This document shows positions 8,998-18,064 of a stretch of DNA of 64,000 nucleotides, piece after piece. The position numbers were made by a program, and so were the translations under genes. The stretch is from contig NZ_AP025293.1 in the NCBI RefSeq assembly GCF_036492425.1, positions 62,001-126,000 on the forward strand, given 5' to 3'. Source of the DNA: Persicobacter psychrovividus (GTDB lineage: Bacteria; Bacteroidota; Bacteroidia; Cytophagales; Cyclobacteriaceae). Within the stretch, counting starts at the first letter, position 1. Every line of letters starts with the position of its first letter. Under the pieces are notes generated by a model, which saw only the letters and a program-made list of their open reading frames with translations, was not told the DNA's origin and did no database searches.

Positions 8998-10929
8998 ATG
9001 GGAATTAAAAAATATATCATGAGTGCAGCGGTTATCGCTGCCTCGCTTTCTTCTTGTACACAAGGGTTCGAGGACATGAACCAAAACCCTTGGACAGCCA
9101 ACAATTTGGACGTTAAACATCAGTTTGCTTATGCGCAAGCGAAAATGTACTCACATGGTCACGAAGGCTTCCGCGGAAACCTGATCATGTCGCAAGTATT
9201 GTCTGGTGTTGCCGGTTGTCGTTATACTGCCGGAGCTGGTTTCTCTCGTTCTGACGGGTATACCAATGCCACTTGGGAGGTGATTTACCGCGATGTGATG
9301 AAAAACATCGTGGATGCACGCACCAAACTCGAAGCAGAAAACACCGACGGTTCCAAAGATGCGCAGTTGGCGCAGTTGAATGTGGTAAAAAACATTGCTT
9401 TGTTGAGAGCGACTTTGCTTTATGGGGATATTCCTTTCCATGAAGCAGGGCAGGGTTTCCATGACCGTAATTTCTTCCCAAGCTACGACACACAAAAAGA
9501 GGTGTTGAACTCGATGGTCGAGGAGATTAAAGCGGATCGTGATGCGATCTTGGCATCAAAAGCTACAGATTTATTGAATTATGACCTTTATTTTGAAGGC
9601 GATCAGGCTTCTTGGGGACGTTTGGCCAACTCATTATTGATGCGCATCGGTTTGACCATGTCATCAGCAGATGAGGCCAAAGGGAAAGAAGTATTCAAAG
9701 AGGCTTATGAGAACAAAGCGGGATATATCAGTGCTTTGAGTGAATCAGCGGTTTTGGAGCATTCAGAATTAGGTGGCCCTTGGGGGCAGCATATTAATGG
9801 TTCTGGGGTAGCGAATGAAGGCCGTGTGGGTGGTTTTGCCCATGCATTCATGTCTTCGGTAACGCTGAAATCTATGCAGGAACTTCAGGATCCTCGTTTG
9901 TTTTGGGTAACCACTCCTTTGGATATGTCCTCAGGCTCCTCGAAAGCATTTACCAACATGCCAGACTTTGATCCATTCCAAATGGCAGAAAATTCTGGAG
10001 AGCCTTTCAAACCTGTTTCTTTGCGTGGTTTGCGTCCTGGTGATGTGAATGAGGGACGTCAGGGAACATTTGTTCAGGATATTAAGGAAGAAAATGGTGA
10101 CATCGCTAAGGAAATTCAGGTAGCTGGACTTTGGGTTCAGAAAAATGATAAAACTGGCGAGTTGGAAACAAACTACGGTCGTCTATTGAATGAAGACGGC
10201 AAGTTCATGTTGTTGGCAGGAATTAACCCAGAAACGATCTTGGGTTCATTGTCTCCAACGATGATCATGTCTGCGGATGAGGTTCACTTCATGATTGCCG
10301 AAGCGGCACAACGTGGCTGGGTAGGCGCAAGTGCTGCCGATGAGTTGAAATTGGCACTTCAGGCTGCTTTTGACAAATATCCTACATTCTACCCTGGTCA
10401 ATCTGTGGTGAATAGCTTGATCAATACTTACAAAGCGAGCACCGGAAGCGATTATGATTATCAGACTTCAGTAACGGCATACATTGATAAAGTAGTGGCT
10501 GAATTCAATGGCGCAGGTCTGTATGGTGACTTGTTCCAGGATCAGCTGGACATCATTATCTACCAACACTGGTTGTCTCAGTTGGGTAACGGTTACAAGG
10601 CTTATGCGATGTGGAACCGTACGCATTACCCTTCAGTAGTGAAAGACCAGTTCGTGGGCAGTGACAGAGATGTATCGTTGCCAGTTTATACTGACAATCC
10701 AATCCTGACGGGCAACTATACGCCAAACAGTTATCAGGAGCAGGAATTCCACCGCGGTGGCGTAACCAATGGCGTTCGTCCATCACGTTTCCCTTATCCA
10801 GACAGAGAATTGACGGTGAATGCGGCGAAGGTTTCTGAAGCCATGAACCGTCAGCGTTCCGACGCCAACGAAAGTTCTATTGACTTCATCGGTGTAAAAC
10901 AATGGTTCTCGTTTAACGGAAAGCACTAA
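8998..10929 (+). CDS. SusD/RagB-like outer-membrane glycan-binding lipoprotein
   Basis: Lipoprotein lid that binds glycan and closes over the SusC barrel. The ATG at 8998 gives MGIKKYIMSAAVIAASLSSC, a good lipoprotein signal peptide with Cys at about residue 20; a TTG at 8989 is the alternative start. The N-terminal stretch GFEDMNQNPW and the mid-protein segments (WEVIYRDVMKNIVDAR, LRATLLYGDIPFHEA, LYFEGDQASWGRLANSLLMRIGL) match the TPR-like fold of the SusD-like group. At 643 residues it is on the long side. It is translated right after susC, and a strong terminator lies about 80 bp downstream. Confidence 0.93.
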   Translation: MGIKKYIMSAAVIAASLSSCTQGFEDMNQNPWTANNLDVKHQFAYAQAKMYSHGHEGFRGNLIMSQVLSGVAGCRYTAGAGFSRSDGYTNATWEVIYRDVMKNIVDARTKLEAENTDGSKDAQLAQLNVVKNIALLRATLLYGDIPFHEAGQGFHDRNFFPSYDTQKEVLNSMVEEIKADRDAILASKATDLLNYDLYFEGDQASWGRLANSLLMRIGLTMSSADEAKGKEVFKEAYENKAGYISALSESAVLEHSELGGPWGQHINGSGVANEGRVGGFAHAFMSSVTLKSMQELQDPRLFWVTTPLDMSSGSSKAFTNMPDFDPFQMAENSGEPFKPVSLRGLRPGDVNEGRQGTFVQDIKEENGDIAKEIQVAGLWVQKNDKTGELETNYGRLLNEDGKFMLLAGINPETILGSLSPTMIMSADEVHFMIAEAAQRGWVGASAADELKLALQAAFDKYPTFYPGQSVVNSLINTYKASTGSDYDYQTSVTAYIDKVVAEFNGAGLYGDLFQDQLDIIIYQHWLSQLGNGYKAYAMWNRTHYPSVVKDQFVGSDRDVSLPVYTDNPILTGNYTPNSYQEQEFHRGGVTNGVRPSRFPYPDRELTVNAAKVSEAMNRQRSDANESSIDFIGVKQWFSFNGKH

Positions 10930-11005
10930 TTTGTTTAGGCGGGTTTAATTTTTTTCGCCACCACGGAGAATTTTTAAACACACGCTAATGTTATAAAATC
11001 CAAAA

Positions 11006-11034
11006 AGGGCAGGTCGGAAGGCCTGCCTTTTTTC
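11006..11034 (+). terminator. Rho-independent terminator after susCD
   Basis: The hairpin GGCAGG(T)/(G)CCTGCC is followed by a run of T residues. It separates the susCD unit from the downstream cutC-pngF genes. Confidence 0.8.
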
Positions 11035-11156
11035 GCTTATTGAACTGAAAATTAAAGTGTATGAGTCCAGGTAATCAGGGGTGTAACTCTAATTTAACCC
11101 ACAGGATTGATATTGGATGAGGAATACATGGGAGATTGATCAATATTATTTTTTCG

Positions 11157-11903
11157 ATGAAGCAGTTAGAAATTTGTGTGTACAGCCTTGAATCAGCCCT
11201 AACGGCACAGGCCAATGGTGCTGACCGTGTGGAGCTTTGCATGGGGCAGTTTGAAGGTGGAATTACCCCGAGTATGGGTTTAATTCAGCAGGTAAAAAAA
11301 CACTTAACCATAGGGGTAAATGTGATCATCCGACCGCGAGGAGGAGATTTCGTCTATACTCCGCAAGAAGTGGAAGTGATGCTTACCGATATTGAAATGG
11401 CTAAAAGCGTGGGCGCCGATGGGGTTGTTTTTGGCGCACTTTTGCCCAATGGTGCGCTTGATGTGGCCACCTGTCAGCGATTGGCACATGCGGCCGAGGG
11501 AATGGACATGACCATCCACCGAGCTTTTGATATGAGCAATGACCTTCCGAAGGCGCTTGAAGCATTAATTGAAATGGGCTTCAGCCGGGTACTGACCTCT
11601 GGTGGCTACAATACTGCGCCCGAGGGTATGGCCGTGTTGCAGCAATTGGTACAACAGGCCGATGGCAGACTCAGCATCATGGCGGGCAGCGGGGTAAGTG
11701 CGGATAATGCCCACGATTTACTGATGGCGGGCATTGAGGAATTACACCTTTCGGCAATGCATGCCTGGGACAGCCCGATGACCTATCAGAACCCTCAGAT
11801 TTCGATGGGCAAGGAGGGAGGCATACCTGAATATACTCGGTATGGTGCCGACGGGAAAAAAGTGGCGGCCGTTCGTGCCATCATGGATCAGTTCAATCAA
11901 TAA
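11157..11903 (+). CDS. cutC: CutC-family TIM-barrel protein
   Basis: Member of the CutC family (annotated as copper homeostasis; the biochemical role is unsettled). The ATG at 11157 gives MKQLEICVYSLESA, the usual CutC N-terminus, for 248 residues; a TTG 21 bp upstream is the other option. Family marks are GADRVELC, the GGITPS loop, VMIRPRGGDF-like VIIRPRGGDF, DGVVFGALLPNG, TIHRAFD and LTSGG. The length matches the family. The stop lies 12 bp before the PNGase F-like gene, so the two are probably co-transcribed. Nothing around it concerns copper; its place inside a glycan locus suggests a carbohydrate-related role, which is inference. Confidence 0.92.
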   Translation: MKQLEICVYSLESALTAQANGADRVELCMGQFEGGITPSMGLIQQVKKHLTIGVNVIIRPRGGDFVYTPQEVEVMLTDIEMAKSVGADGVVFGALLPNGALDVATCQRLAHAAEGMDMTIHRAFDMSNDLPKALEALIEMGFSRVLTSGGYNTAPEGMAVLQQLVQQADGRLSIMAGSGVSADNAHDLLMAGIEELHLSAMHAWDSPMTYQNPQISMGKEGGIPEYTRYGADGKKVAAVRAIMDQFNQ

Positions 11904-11915
11904 GCCTTTTTTAAA

Positions 11916-13169
11916 ATGACTATTTTTCATAAATCATCCTATATTATTGGGGCAGTTTTCTGTCTGTTAATCTCTTGTGGCCCTAAAGAATACCCAGCGG
12001 TAGGCAATACGGAACTTCAGCTCTTTGACCGACAGATTGTTCAGTTCGATCCAGAGATTGGGGACATTCAGGAAACGGGCCATCAGATTGAACTTGATAA
12101 TGGCCGAATTGTCCTGACGAAAGTTCAGATTCCGCTTTACGAGCGGCGCGTCAGTGCCAACCTACACCTGACTTTGCAGTCCAATGGTGACCGATGGGAT
12201 AAATCGGGTTCTGTATTTATGTTTCCTGCTGATCAGGACATCAACCTGATTGAAATTAAAAAAGGCCTGCGGAAGTTTCCTGCCTCTGCTGCCATAAAAG
12301 AGGATTTTGTAGGTGTTCTGCCTGCCAAAGGCTACACGCCAGCACAGGAATTAATGCGCTTTATGACGCCTTTTGGGGTAGGCTATTATTCTCAGGATAC
12401 TGTACAGGCTACCAAAAACCGAAAGCCAGCATATATTGCCAAGTGGGAAGATCAGGTGGATTGGGATCAGGATATTACGGACCGTTTGCCAGCAGTGATG
12501 GGCAAAGAAGTTTATATCGGTATTTGGATTGACACCTGGACGAAGCAAGGCTATAAGGTTTCCGCAGATATCAGTATTAAGGAAGCACATTTGGCCAATG
12601 ATGTCCGTCCGCAGACCGTAGCCATCCCTTTGCTGAATACCATTGCTTATACGGGGCCGCAACAGGCATTTGATTATTTGAGCCGACAGCCGCTTACTTT
12701 TGATTTTGAAGTTCCTGCGAATTTGCAGGATGCGCAGATCAAATACTTGATTACAGGTCATGGGGGACATTCTGGCGGAGATGAATTTGTGAAGAATCCG
12801 AATCAAATTTTTGTGGATGGTCAGCTGATGCTTGATTTTACCCCGTGGCGCGACGATTGTGCTTCCTTCCGAAGGTTCAATCCTGGCTCTGGTGTGTGGA
12901 TGGAAGCGGTCGATAGCGCTCAATGGCTGGACTGGAAAAAAATGGAATATGTTAATGGAGATATTCAGGAGCGTGTGGCTTCTTCAGATTTCTCCCGCTC
13001 GAACTGGTGCCCGGGAAGTGTGGTTGATCCTGTAGAGATTAAGCTTGGAGATTTAGCCCAGGGAAAACATCAGTTAAAAATCGCATTGCCCAATTCACAA
13101 CCCACCACCGAGCAGGAACATAACCATTGGTTGATCTCTGCCTATTTGGTTGGTGAGTTAGCACAATAG
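11916..13169 (+). CDS. PNGase F-like peptide-N-glycosidase (glycoamidase), lipoprotein
   Basis: Predicted peptide:N-glycosidase that cleaves the GlcNAc-Asn bond and frees whole N-glycans from glycoproteins. Of 417 residues, the first 21 are a lipoprotein signal (AVFCLLISC). The PNGase F N- and C-terminal jelly-roll domains follow. The strongest match is the C-terminal half: ITGHGGHSGGDEF (Glu290, in the position of a conserved active-site Glu), IFVDGQLMLDFTPWRDDCASFRR, SRSNWCPGSVVDP and GDLAQGKHQLKI, closely paralleling the Elizabethkingia enzyme. PAYIAKWEDQVDWDQDITD matches the first domain. It follows cutC by 12 bp. Lipid anchoring suggests a cell-surface position feeding the GH92 enzymes and SusCD. 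Confidence 0.9.
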   Translation: MTIFHKSSYIIGAVFCLLISCGPKEYPAVGNTELQLFDRQIVQFDPEIGDIQETGHQIELDNGRIVLTKVQIPLYERRVSANLHLTLQSNGDRWDKSGSVFMFPADQDINLIEIKKGLRKFPASAAIKEDFVGVLPAKGYTPAQELMRFMTPFGVGYYSQDTVQATKNRKPAYIAKWEDQVDWDQDITDRLPAVMGKEVYIGIWIDTWTKQGYKVSADISIKEAHLANDVRPQTVAIPLLNTIAYTGPQQAFDYLSRQPLTFDFEVPANLQDAQIKYLITGHGGHSGGDEFVKNPNQIFVDGQLMLDFTPWRDDCASFRRFNPGSGVWMEAVDSAQWLDWKKMEYVNGDIQERVASSDFSRSNWCPGSVVDPVEIKLGDLAQGKHQLKIALPNSQPTTEQEHNHWLISAYLVGELAQ

Positions 13170-13314
13170 AAGAAAAAACACGAAATCATGTAAGAAATGA
13201 CATGGTTTTGATTTCAAGGGCTTGAAAAACATCAGCCTATATGGTGACCATAGCGAGCCGTCACCTTCAGCCGTTCGGCGATTTACCGATTTTGTATCAT
13301 TAGTATTTTTTACC

Positions 13315-14520
13315 ATGAGATATTTTGCACATCTGTTTGCTATATTGGGGGTGATTTTTATTGGACTGGCGGCATGTCAGACCACAAAAGAGACCTCAGC
13401 CCCCGATGGCCTTGATCTTCGGATTCAAAAGGCCTTGACGACCGCCGGGGAAAACCGTTCGGAGCTTGAAGGCGCATTAGCATCCGTTGCCGAGGAGCAA
13501 CGTGACGGCTTACGCTTTCTGATCGCTTATATGCCTGATCGTGATTTAACACAATTGTCAGGGAAATATTTGCTGAAGAATTTACAGTGGGCATACAAAG
13601 CGAAGGGTACCTTCAGTTGGTGCAAGCAGTTGCCTGACAGTGTTTTTTTCAATGAAGTGTTGCCTTATGCAAGCCTGAACGAACGCCGCGACGACTGGCG
13701 GGAAGATTTTTATGAACGATTCGCCCCTTTGGTTTCCAATACAGAAGATATCCGCGAAGCCATAAAAATCATCAATCACGCCATTATGGAGGAGGTTAAA
13801 GTGAAATACTCGACCGCACGTCCAAAGCCAGATCAGAGTCCTTATGAGTCTATGGATTGTGGGCTGGCATCTTGCACGGGCTTGTCTGTTTTGCTGACAG
13901 ATGCCTTCCGCGCTGTGGGTATTCCGTCAAGAATTGCAGGTACACCTAACTGGACCACCAAAGAAGGGAACCATAACTGGAACGAGGTGATGGTGGATGG
14001 GCAATGGTATTTTACAGAGTATTACCCGAGTGAAGGGCTTGACCAGGGGTGGTTTCTTGCAGATGCCGGGCAAGCGGACCCGACAAGTAAGGCGCACTGG
14101 ATTTATGCATCTTCATTTAAACCGGCGCAAGCCTACTTCCCTTTGGTATGGGATGAGAAAATTCATTATGTGCATGCAGAAAATGTTACCGAAAGATATA
14201 TCCATTTATATCAGCAGGCCCAAAAGCACCAACAGGTGGAGGAAGCGGGAAAAGTGCAATTGCAGCTGGTGATGTTCAAACGCCAGGGGTGTTCGATGGG
14301 AGACGATCGTGTGGCTGTTCCCGTGAAAGTATATGCAGGTAAAGAACTGATATTTGAAGGAAAGACTGCTGATGCTCAAAAGGACATGAATGATTATCTG
14401 ACAGGATTTGTGGCTGAAGGTGCTACTGTGGCGATTCAATATACCGATGCCCAGGGGAAGTTGCGACAAGTTCAGCAGGTAATGAATGAAAACCAAACAC
14501 TTAGATTGTACTATCAGTAG
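13315..14520 (+). CDS. Transglutaminase-like lipoprotein
   Basis: A 401-residue lipoprotein (MRYFAHLFAILGVIFIGLAAC, start ATG 13315 chosen because the lipobox then sits at residue 21). It has a transglutaminase-like papain-fold core at about residues 180-245. The probable nucleophile Cys is in DCGLASCTGLSVLLTDAFR, the His in GNHNWNEVMV, and the third acidic residue in WYFTEYYP. An N-terminal helical region precedes the core and a C-terminal beta domain (residues about 310-400) resembles an Ig-like accessory domain. Members of this fold act as proteases or peptide hydrolases more often than as cross-linkers; a role in trimming glycoprotein or peptide remnants after deglycosylation would fit the locus, but this is inference. 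Confidence 0.8.
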   Translation: MRYFAHLFAILGVIFIGLAACQTTKETSAPDGLDLRIQKALTTAGENRSELEGALASVAEEQRDGLRFLIAYMPDRDLTQLSGKYLLKNLQWAYKAKGTFSWCKQLPDSVFFNEVLPYASLNERRDDWREDFYERFAPLVSNTEDIREAIKIINHAIMEEVKVKYSTARPKPDQSPYESMDCGLASCTGLSVLLTDAFRAVGIPSRIAGTPNWTTKEGNHNWNEVMVDGQWYFTEYYPSEGLDQGWFLADAGQADPTSKAHWIYASSFKPAQAYFPLVWDEKIHYVHAENVTERYIHLYQQAQKHQQVEEAGKVQLQLVMFKRQGCSMGDDRVAVPVKVYAGKELIFEGKTADAQKDMNDYLTGFVAEGATVAIQYTDAQGKLRQVQQVMNENQTLRLYYQ

Positions 14521-14550
14521 TTGAAAAATATAAATATCTGATCAATATTA

Positions 14551-14594
14551 CCGTCAGTGGAATTAAAAATTTAATTTCTGCTGACGGTTTTTTT
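14551..14594 (+). terminator. Rho-independent terminator
   Basis: CCGTCAG and CTGACGG arms surround an AT-rich loop and are followed by seven or more T. It ends the cutC/PNGase F/transglutaminase run. Confidence 0.8.
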
Positions 14595-14748
14595 ATGTAT
14601 TTGTTAATAATTTTTTTTGAGGATTTATCAAAGTTAATGTAAGGTATATGCCTACATTATTTTGAATAATGATGGTTTTTCTGTGATTATCATAAAAATT
14701 TCATTTAAAAATTATTACTTTTAAATCCCAAACAACATCAGATCTTTT

Positions 14749-15150
14749 ATGAAGTTTTTTTACAGTTTATTTTTGGTTTTTGCAGTAGGAACTCATTCAG
14801 CCTACGCCGAGCCTAAATCTACTCATTCATTGAATATGGCATCAGAATTTGAGCCTAACCGCATCCTGCAATCAGTGGAAACACCCCCTTTGTATGTGTC
14901 CCTGAGATCGCCCATTCATTTTGATCCCGCAGGTTCAATGTTCGGATTTTCCACTTCATCACTTGCTGCACGTGGGTATTCTACCACATCCCTCCGCCCA
15001 AACCTGAGCTTTATTTCAACAGGGCAACGCAGTGAAAATGCCGACAAATCACTTTCAGAACAGTTATTATTAATGTTGGTCGCCATTCCTTTTGGCTTTT
15101 TACTTCCAATGGGATTCTCTAAAATTGGGGACGTGTGGAGCCGTTCTTAA
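14749..15150 (+). CDS. Small secreted or membrane-anchored hypothetical protein
   Basis: I do not recognise this 133-residue protein. It has a signal peptide (MKFFYSLFLVFAVGTHSAYA), a low-complexity Ser/Pro-rich middle (residues 45-100), and one hydrophobic segment near the C-terminus (LLLMLVAIPFGFLLPMGF, about 106-123) that could be a membrane anchor. It sits alone between two terminators, convergent with the third GH92 gene. The start ATG 14749 is set by the signal peptide. Confidence 0.55.
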   Translation: MKFFYSLFLVFAVGTHSAYAEPKSTHSLNMASEFEPNRILQSVETPPLYVSLRSPIHFDPAGSMFGFSTSSLAARGYSTTSLRPNLSFISTGQRSENADKSLSEQLLLMLVAIPFGFLLPMGFSKIGDVWSRS

Positions 15151-15173
15151 AATTGAAAATAGAGAAATAAAAA

Positions 15174-15197
15174 AAGCACGGCCTAATGACCGTGCTT
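15174..15197. terminator. Bidirectional terminator
   Basis: Perfect AAGCACGG/CCGTGCTT stem, with A-rich sequence on the left, lying between the convergent hypothetical gene and the third GH92 gene. Confidence 0.75.
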
Positions 15198-15220
15198 CAA
15201 AGAAATAATGCTTCGCTATT

Positions 15221-17548
15221 TTACAGCGCTTCAGTATTCCAGCTTCCATCCTCTAAATGCATAGAGAATGGAACGTTGGTTGGTTGTGTTCCTCGGTTTT
15301 TATTCGGTGTTTTGCTCATCGTGAAGTCCAGCACGCCACCTTTCATAATATCTTCATGCTTCAAGAAGTTATTTGGCCACGGGTTGCCATTCAAACTTGC
15401 TGATTCAATATATACATGATCATTTGTATTGTTGTCAGCCTTGATAGTGAAGGTGTTACCATTTTCCAGCTTCAGGTCAATTTGATCAAACAATGGTGAC
15501 CCAATTACATACTGATTGCTTCCTGGGGTTACAGGATAGAAACCCATTGCAGAAAATACATACCAGGCAGAAGTCTGTCCGTTGTCCTCATCACCACAAT
15601 AGCCATCTGGATAAGGGGTGTACATGCGATTCATGACATCGCGAACGTGTGCCTGTGCTTTCCAGGGTTGTCCAGCATAATTATAAAGGTAAATCATATG
15701 CTGAATAGGCTGATTACCATGTGCATAATTCCCCATGTTGGCAACTTGCATTTCACGGATTTCGTGAATAGTGAATCCATAATAGGAGTTGTCAAACTTT
15801 GGCGCCATAGTAAACACCTCGTCAAGTTTATTGACAAACTGATTTTTTCCTCCCATCAGATCAACCAAGCCCTGAATATCCTGAAATACAGACCAGGTGT
15901 AATGTAAACTGTTTCCTTCAGTAAATGCATCTCCCCATTTAAGTGGATTGAATGGCGACTGAAATTCTCCATTTTCATTTTTACCTCGCATCCAGCCTGT
16001 TGAAGAGTCAAAGACATTTTTGTAGTTCTGCGAACGTTTCTGGAACACTGAAACCTCATCAGCTGATTTCCCTAATTTTTTACCAAATTCAGCAATACAA
16101 TAGTCTGCATAGGCATATTCGAGTGTTCTTGCAGTGTTTTCATTAATGCCGACATCGTAAGGAACATAGCCCAGTTTATTGTAATAATCAGCACCCAAAC
16201 GCCCCACGGAATGCAATGGGCCCGCTTGATTGGAGTTTTTCACCATCGCCTCGTAAAGAACGTCAGCATCAAACCCACGGATACCCTTCATATAGGCGTC
16301 GGTAATTAATGATGCCGAGTTTGAACCGATCATACAATCGCGGTGTCCTGGCGATGCCCATTCAGGAAGCCAGCCACTTTCCTTGTAAGTATTCACCAAG
16401 CCTTGCATAATTTTGCTGTCCAAGTCCTGATGCATCAGCGTGAAGAAAGGGAAAACGGCACGGAAAGTATCCCAAAATCCGTTATCAGTAAACATGTAGC
16501 CAGGTAGTACTTTACCGTTATATGGAGAATAGTGAACTACCTCGTTCTGTTGGTTATATTCATAGAATTTTCGAGGGAACAGCATCGTTCTGTAAAGGCA
16601 AGAATAGAATGTCGCTTGCTCTTTTTCGGTACCTCCCGTAATGGCAATACGGTCAAATTCTGTTTGCCATGCTGCTTTGGCTTTGGCTTTTGTTTGTTCA
16701 AAAGTATCTGCACCAACCTCTCTCTTCAGGTTGATTTCTGCTTGTTCGTGAGAGATAAAAGAAGCGCCGATCTGGGCAATGATTTCCTCTTTTTTGGAAG
16801 TCTCAAAGCGAACCATCATACCGACATGCTTGCCTTCAAGGTGGTCAGTATTGTGCAATCCCTTATCATCCCATGTTTTTACTTCTGCAATAGGTTTATT
16901 GAAAGAGATAACGAAGTAATTTTTGAAATTGTCTGGTACACCACCGTGGTTATTTTTGGCGTAACCGTAGATTTTATTGTCCTTGATTTTAACACCAGAA
17001 CCCATATCGAAGGCATCGATGACCACCCAAGAAGACTTGCTCTCAGGAAAGGTAAAACGCATTTGTGCCGTTCTTGTCGTTGGGGCTACTTCAGCCGTAA
17101 CATCATAATCTGCCAGATAAACACTGTAATAATACGGCTTGGCAATCTCTGCTTTATGAGAGAAATAGCTGGCACGCTCTTTTTGCTTGTAAGCCATTTT
17201 ACCCACCACAGGCATTAATGAGAATGCGCCGTAGTCGTTGATCCAAGGGGAAGGTTGATGGGTTTGCTTGATGCCCTGAATCTTTTTTGCACGGTAGGCA
17301 TACATCCAACCATTTCCATTTTCACCAGTCTGTGGCGACCAGAAATTCATCCCCCAAGGTGTTGCAATTGCGGGATAGGTATTTCCGTTGGAGAGCTCAA
17401 AGTCGGAATCGGTACCCACCAAAGGGTTGGCCAAATCAATCGTTGCCTTCGTTGAAGCTTGCGGATTGTTGGACGCTGTTTGTTGGTGCTTCTGACAAGA
17501 GAAGAACGCAAAACAGCATGCGATAATTAGAAAAATGGGTCTACACAT
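15221..17548 (-). CDS. GH92-family protein with Gln in place of the general-acid Glu
   Basis: Third GH92 lipoprotein, 775 residues (MCRPIFLIIACCFAFFSC, lipobox Cys at residue 18). The family frame is intact: NPLVGTDSDFELSNGNTYP, GFWDTFRAVFPFF, and GDEDNGQTSAWYVFSAMGFYPV-type residues that retain the base Asp. However, the general-acid motif reads GNQPIQH instead of GNEPSHH; the Gln is residue 613 (codon 15710-15712). In GH92 enzymes that uncap mannose-1-phosphate from phosphomannan N-glycans this same Glu is known to be Gln, since a phosphate leaving group needs no acid. This gene is therefore more likely a mannosyl-phosphodiester-acting enzyme than an ordinary mannosidase. It lies convergent with the upstream genes and probably has its own promoter. 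Confidence 0.93.
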   Translation of the reverse strand: MCRPIFLIIACCFAFFSCQKHQQTASNNPQASTKATIDLANPLVGTDSDFELSNGNTYPAIATPWGMNFWSPQTGENGNGWMYAYRAKKIQGIKQTHQPSPWINDYGAFSLMPVVGKMAYKQKERASYFSHKAEIAKPYYYSVYLADYDVTAEVAPTTRTAQMRFTFPESKSSWVVIDAFDMGSGVKIKDNKIYGYAKNNHGGVPDNFKNYFVISFNKPIAEVKTWDDKGLHNTDHLEGKHVGMMVRFETSKKEEIIAQIGASFISHEQAEINLKREVGADTFEQTKAKAKAAWQTEFDRIAITGGTEKEQATFYSCLYRTMLFPRKFYEYNQQNEVVHYSPYNGKVLPGYMFTDNGFWDTFRAVFPFFTLMHQDLDSKIMQGLVNTYKESGWLPEWASPGHRDCMIGSNSASLITDAYMKGIRGFDADVLYEAMVKNSNQAGPLHSVGRLGADYYNKLGYVPYDVGINENTARTLEYAYADYCIAEFGKKLGKSADEVSVFQKRSQNYKNVFDSSTGWMRGKNENGEFQSPFNPLKWGDAFTEGNSLHYTWSVFQDIQGLVDLMGGKNQFVNKLDEVFTMAPKFDNSYYGFTIHEIREMQVANMGNYAHGNQPIQHMIYLYNYAGQPWKAQAHVRDVMNRMYTPYPDGYCGDEDNGQTSAWYVFSAMGFYPVTPGSNQYVIGSPLFDQIDLKLENGNTFTIKADNNTNDHVYIESASLNGNPWPNNFLKHEDIMKGGVLDFTMSKTPNKNRGTQPTNVPFSMHLEDGSWNTEAL

Positions 17549-17780
17549 GAATATTATGGCGATAAAAATGATGACAATTAATGATCAGTTACCTGCCGAT
17601 GTGCAGGGCTTGATCTTTGCTCAAAAGTATCGGCCAAAGATTACAGTTGGCTCATTCGATGGGTTACATTTGCGATTACATCCCCTAAAATGCCTAAATT
17701 ACTTGACTAATTTTAAATTTATAGCCGACTTCCCCCTGAAATTTTATGAAATTTAAATATCATGACGTTGCCGTATAGGT

Positions 17781-17960
17781 ACTGAACCGATGTCATTAAG
17801 CGAAGAGTTTTGGGGTTACTCAGGTGTAAATTTGAAATGAATGTAAAGGTACAATTCATTATGGCTCACGTAACCATTTGAACAATCTAAGGGAAGTCAG
17901 CATTGTGTTAGGCGTTAAATATTAAGTCTAACCCAATGACATTGGGTACTGACCCAAGGA
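17781..17960. repeat. Dispersed MITE-like repeat, copy A
   Basis: About 160-180 bp closely match the sequence at 46461-46670. The shared core includes ACTCAGGTGTAAATTTGAAAT, TAAAGG, ATTCATTATG and CACGTAACCATTTGAA. Both copies are bounded by CATTAAG/CTTAATG-type inverted ends with ACTGACCC nearby. No ORF spans it. It fills most of the gap between the third GH92 gene and the photolyase gene. Confidence 0.75.
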
Positions 17961-18064
17961 GTATTACAGTATAGTGCAGTGCTCTAAACTAAATATTGAA
18001 CGATAATTTGTGGTCAATACAGCATCATCTGTTCCTTATGGGGCGAGAACGTATTGCCTCAGGA

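Noticed and set aside
16532-17218. 228-residue plus-strand ORF opposite GH92 copy 3
   Set aside because: Shadow frame over strongly conserved GH92 coding sequence; Cys/Phe-rich artefact.
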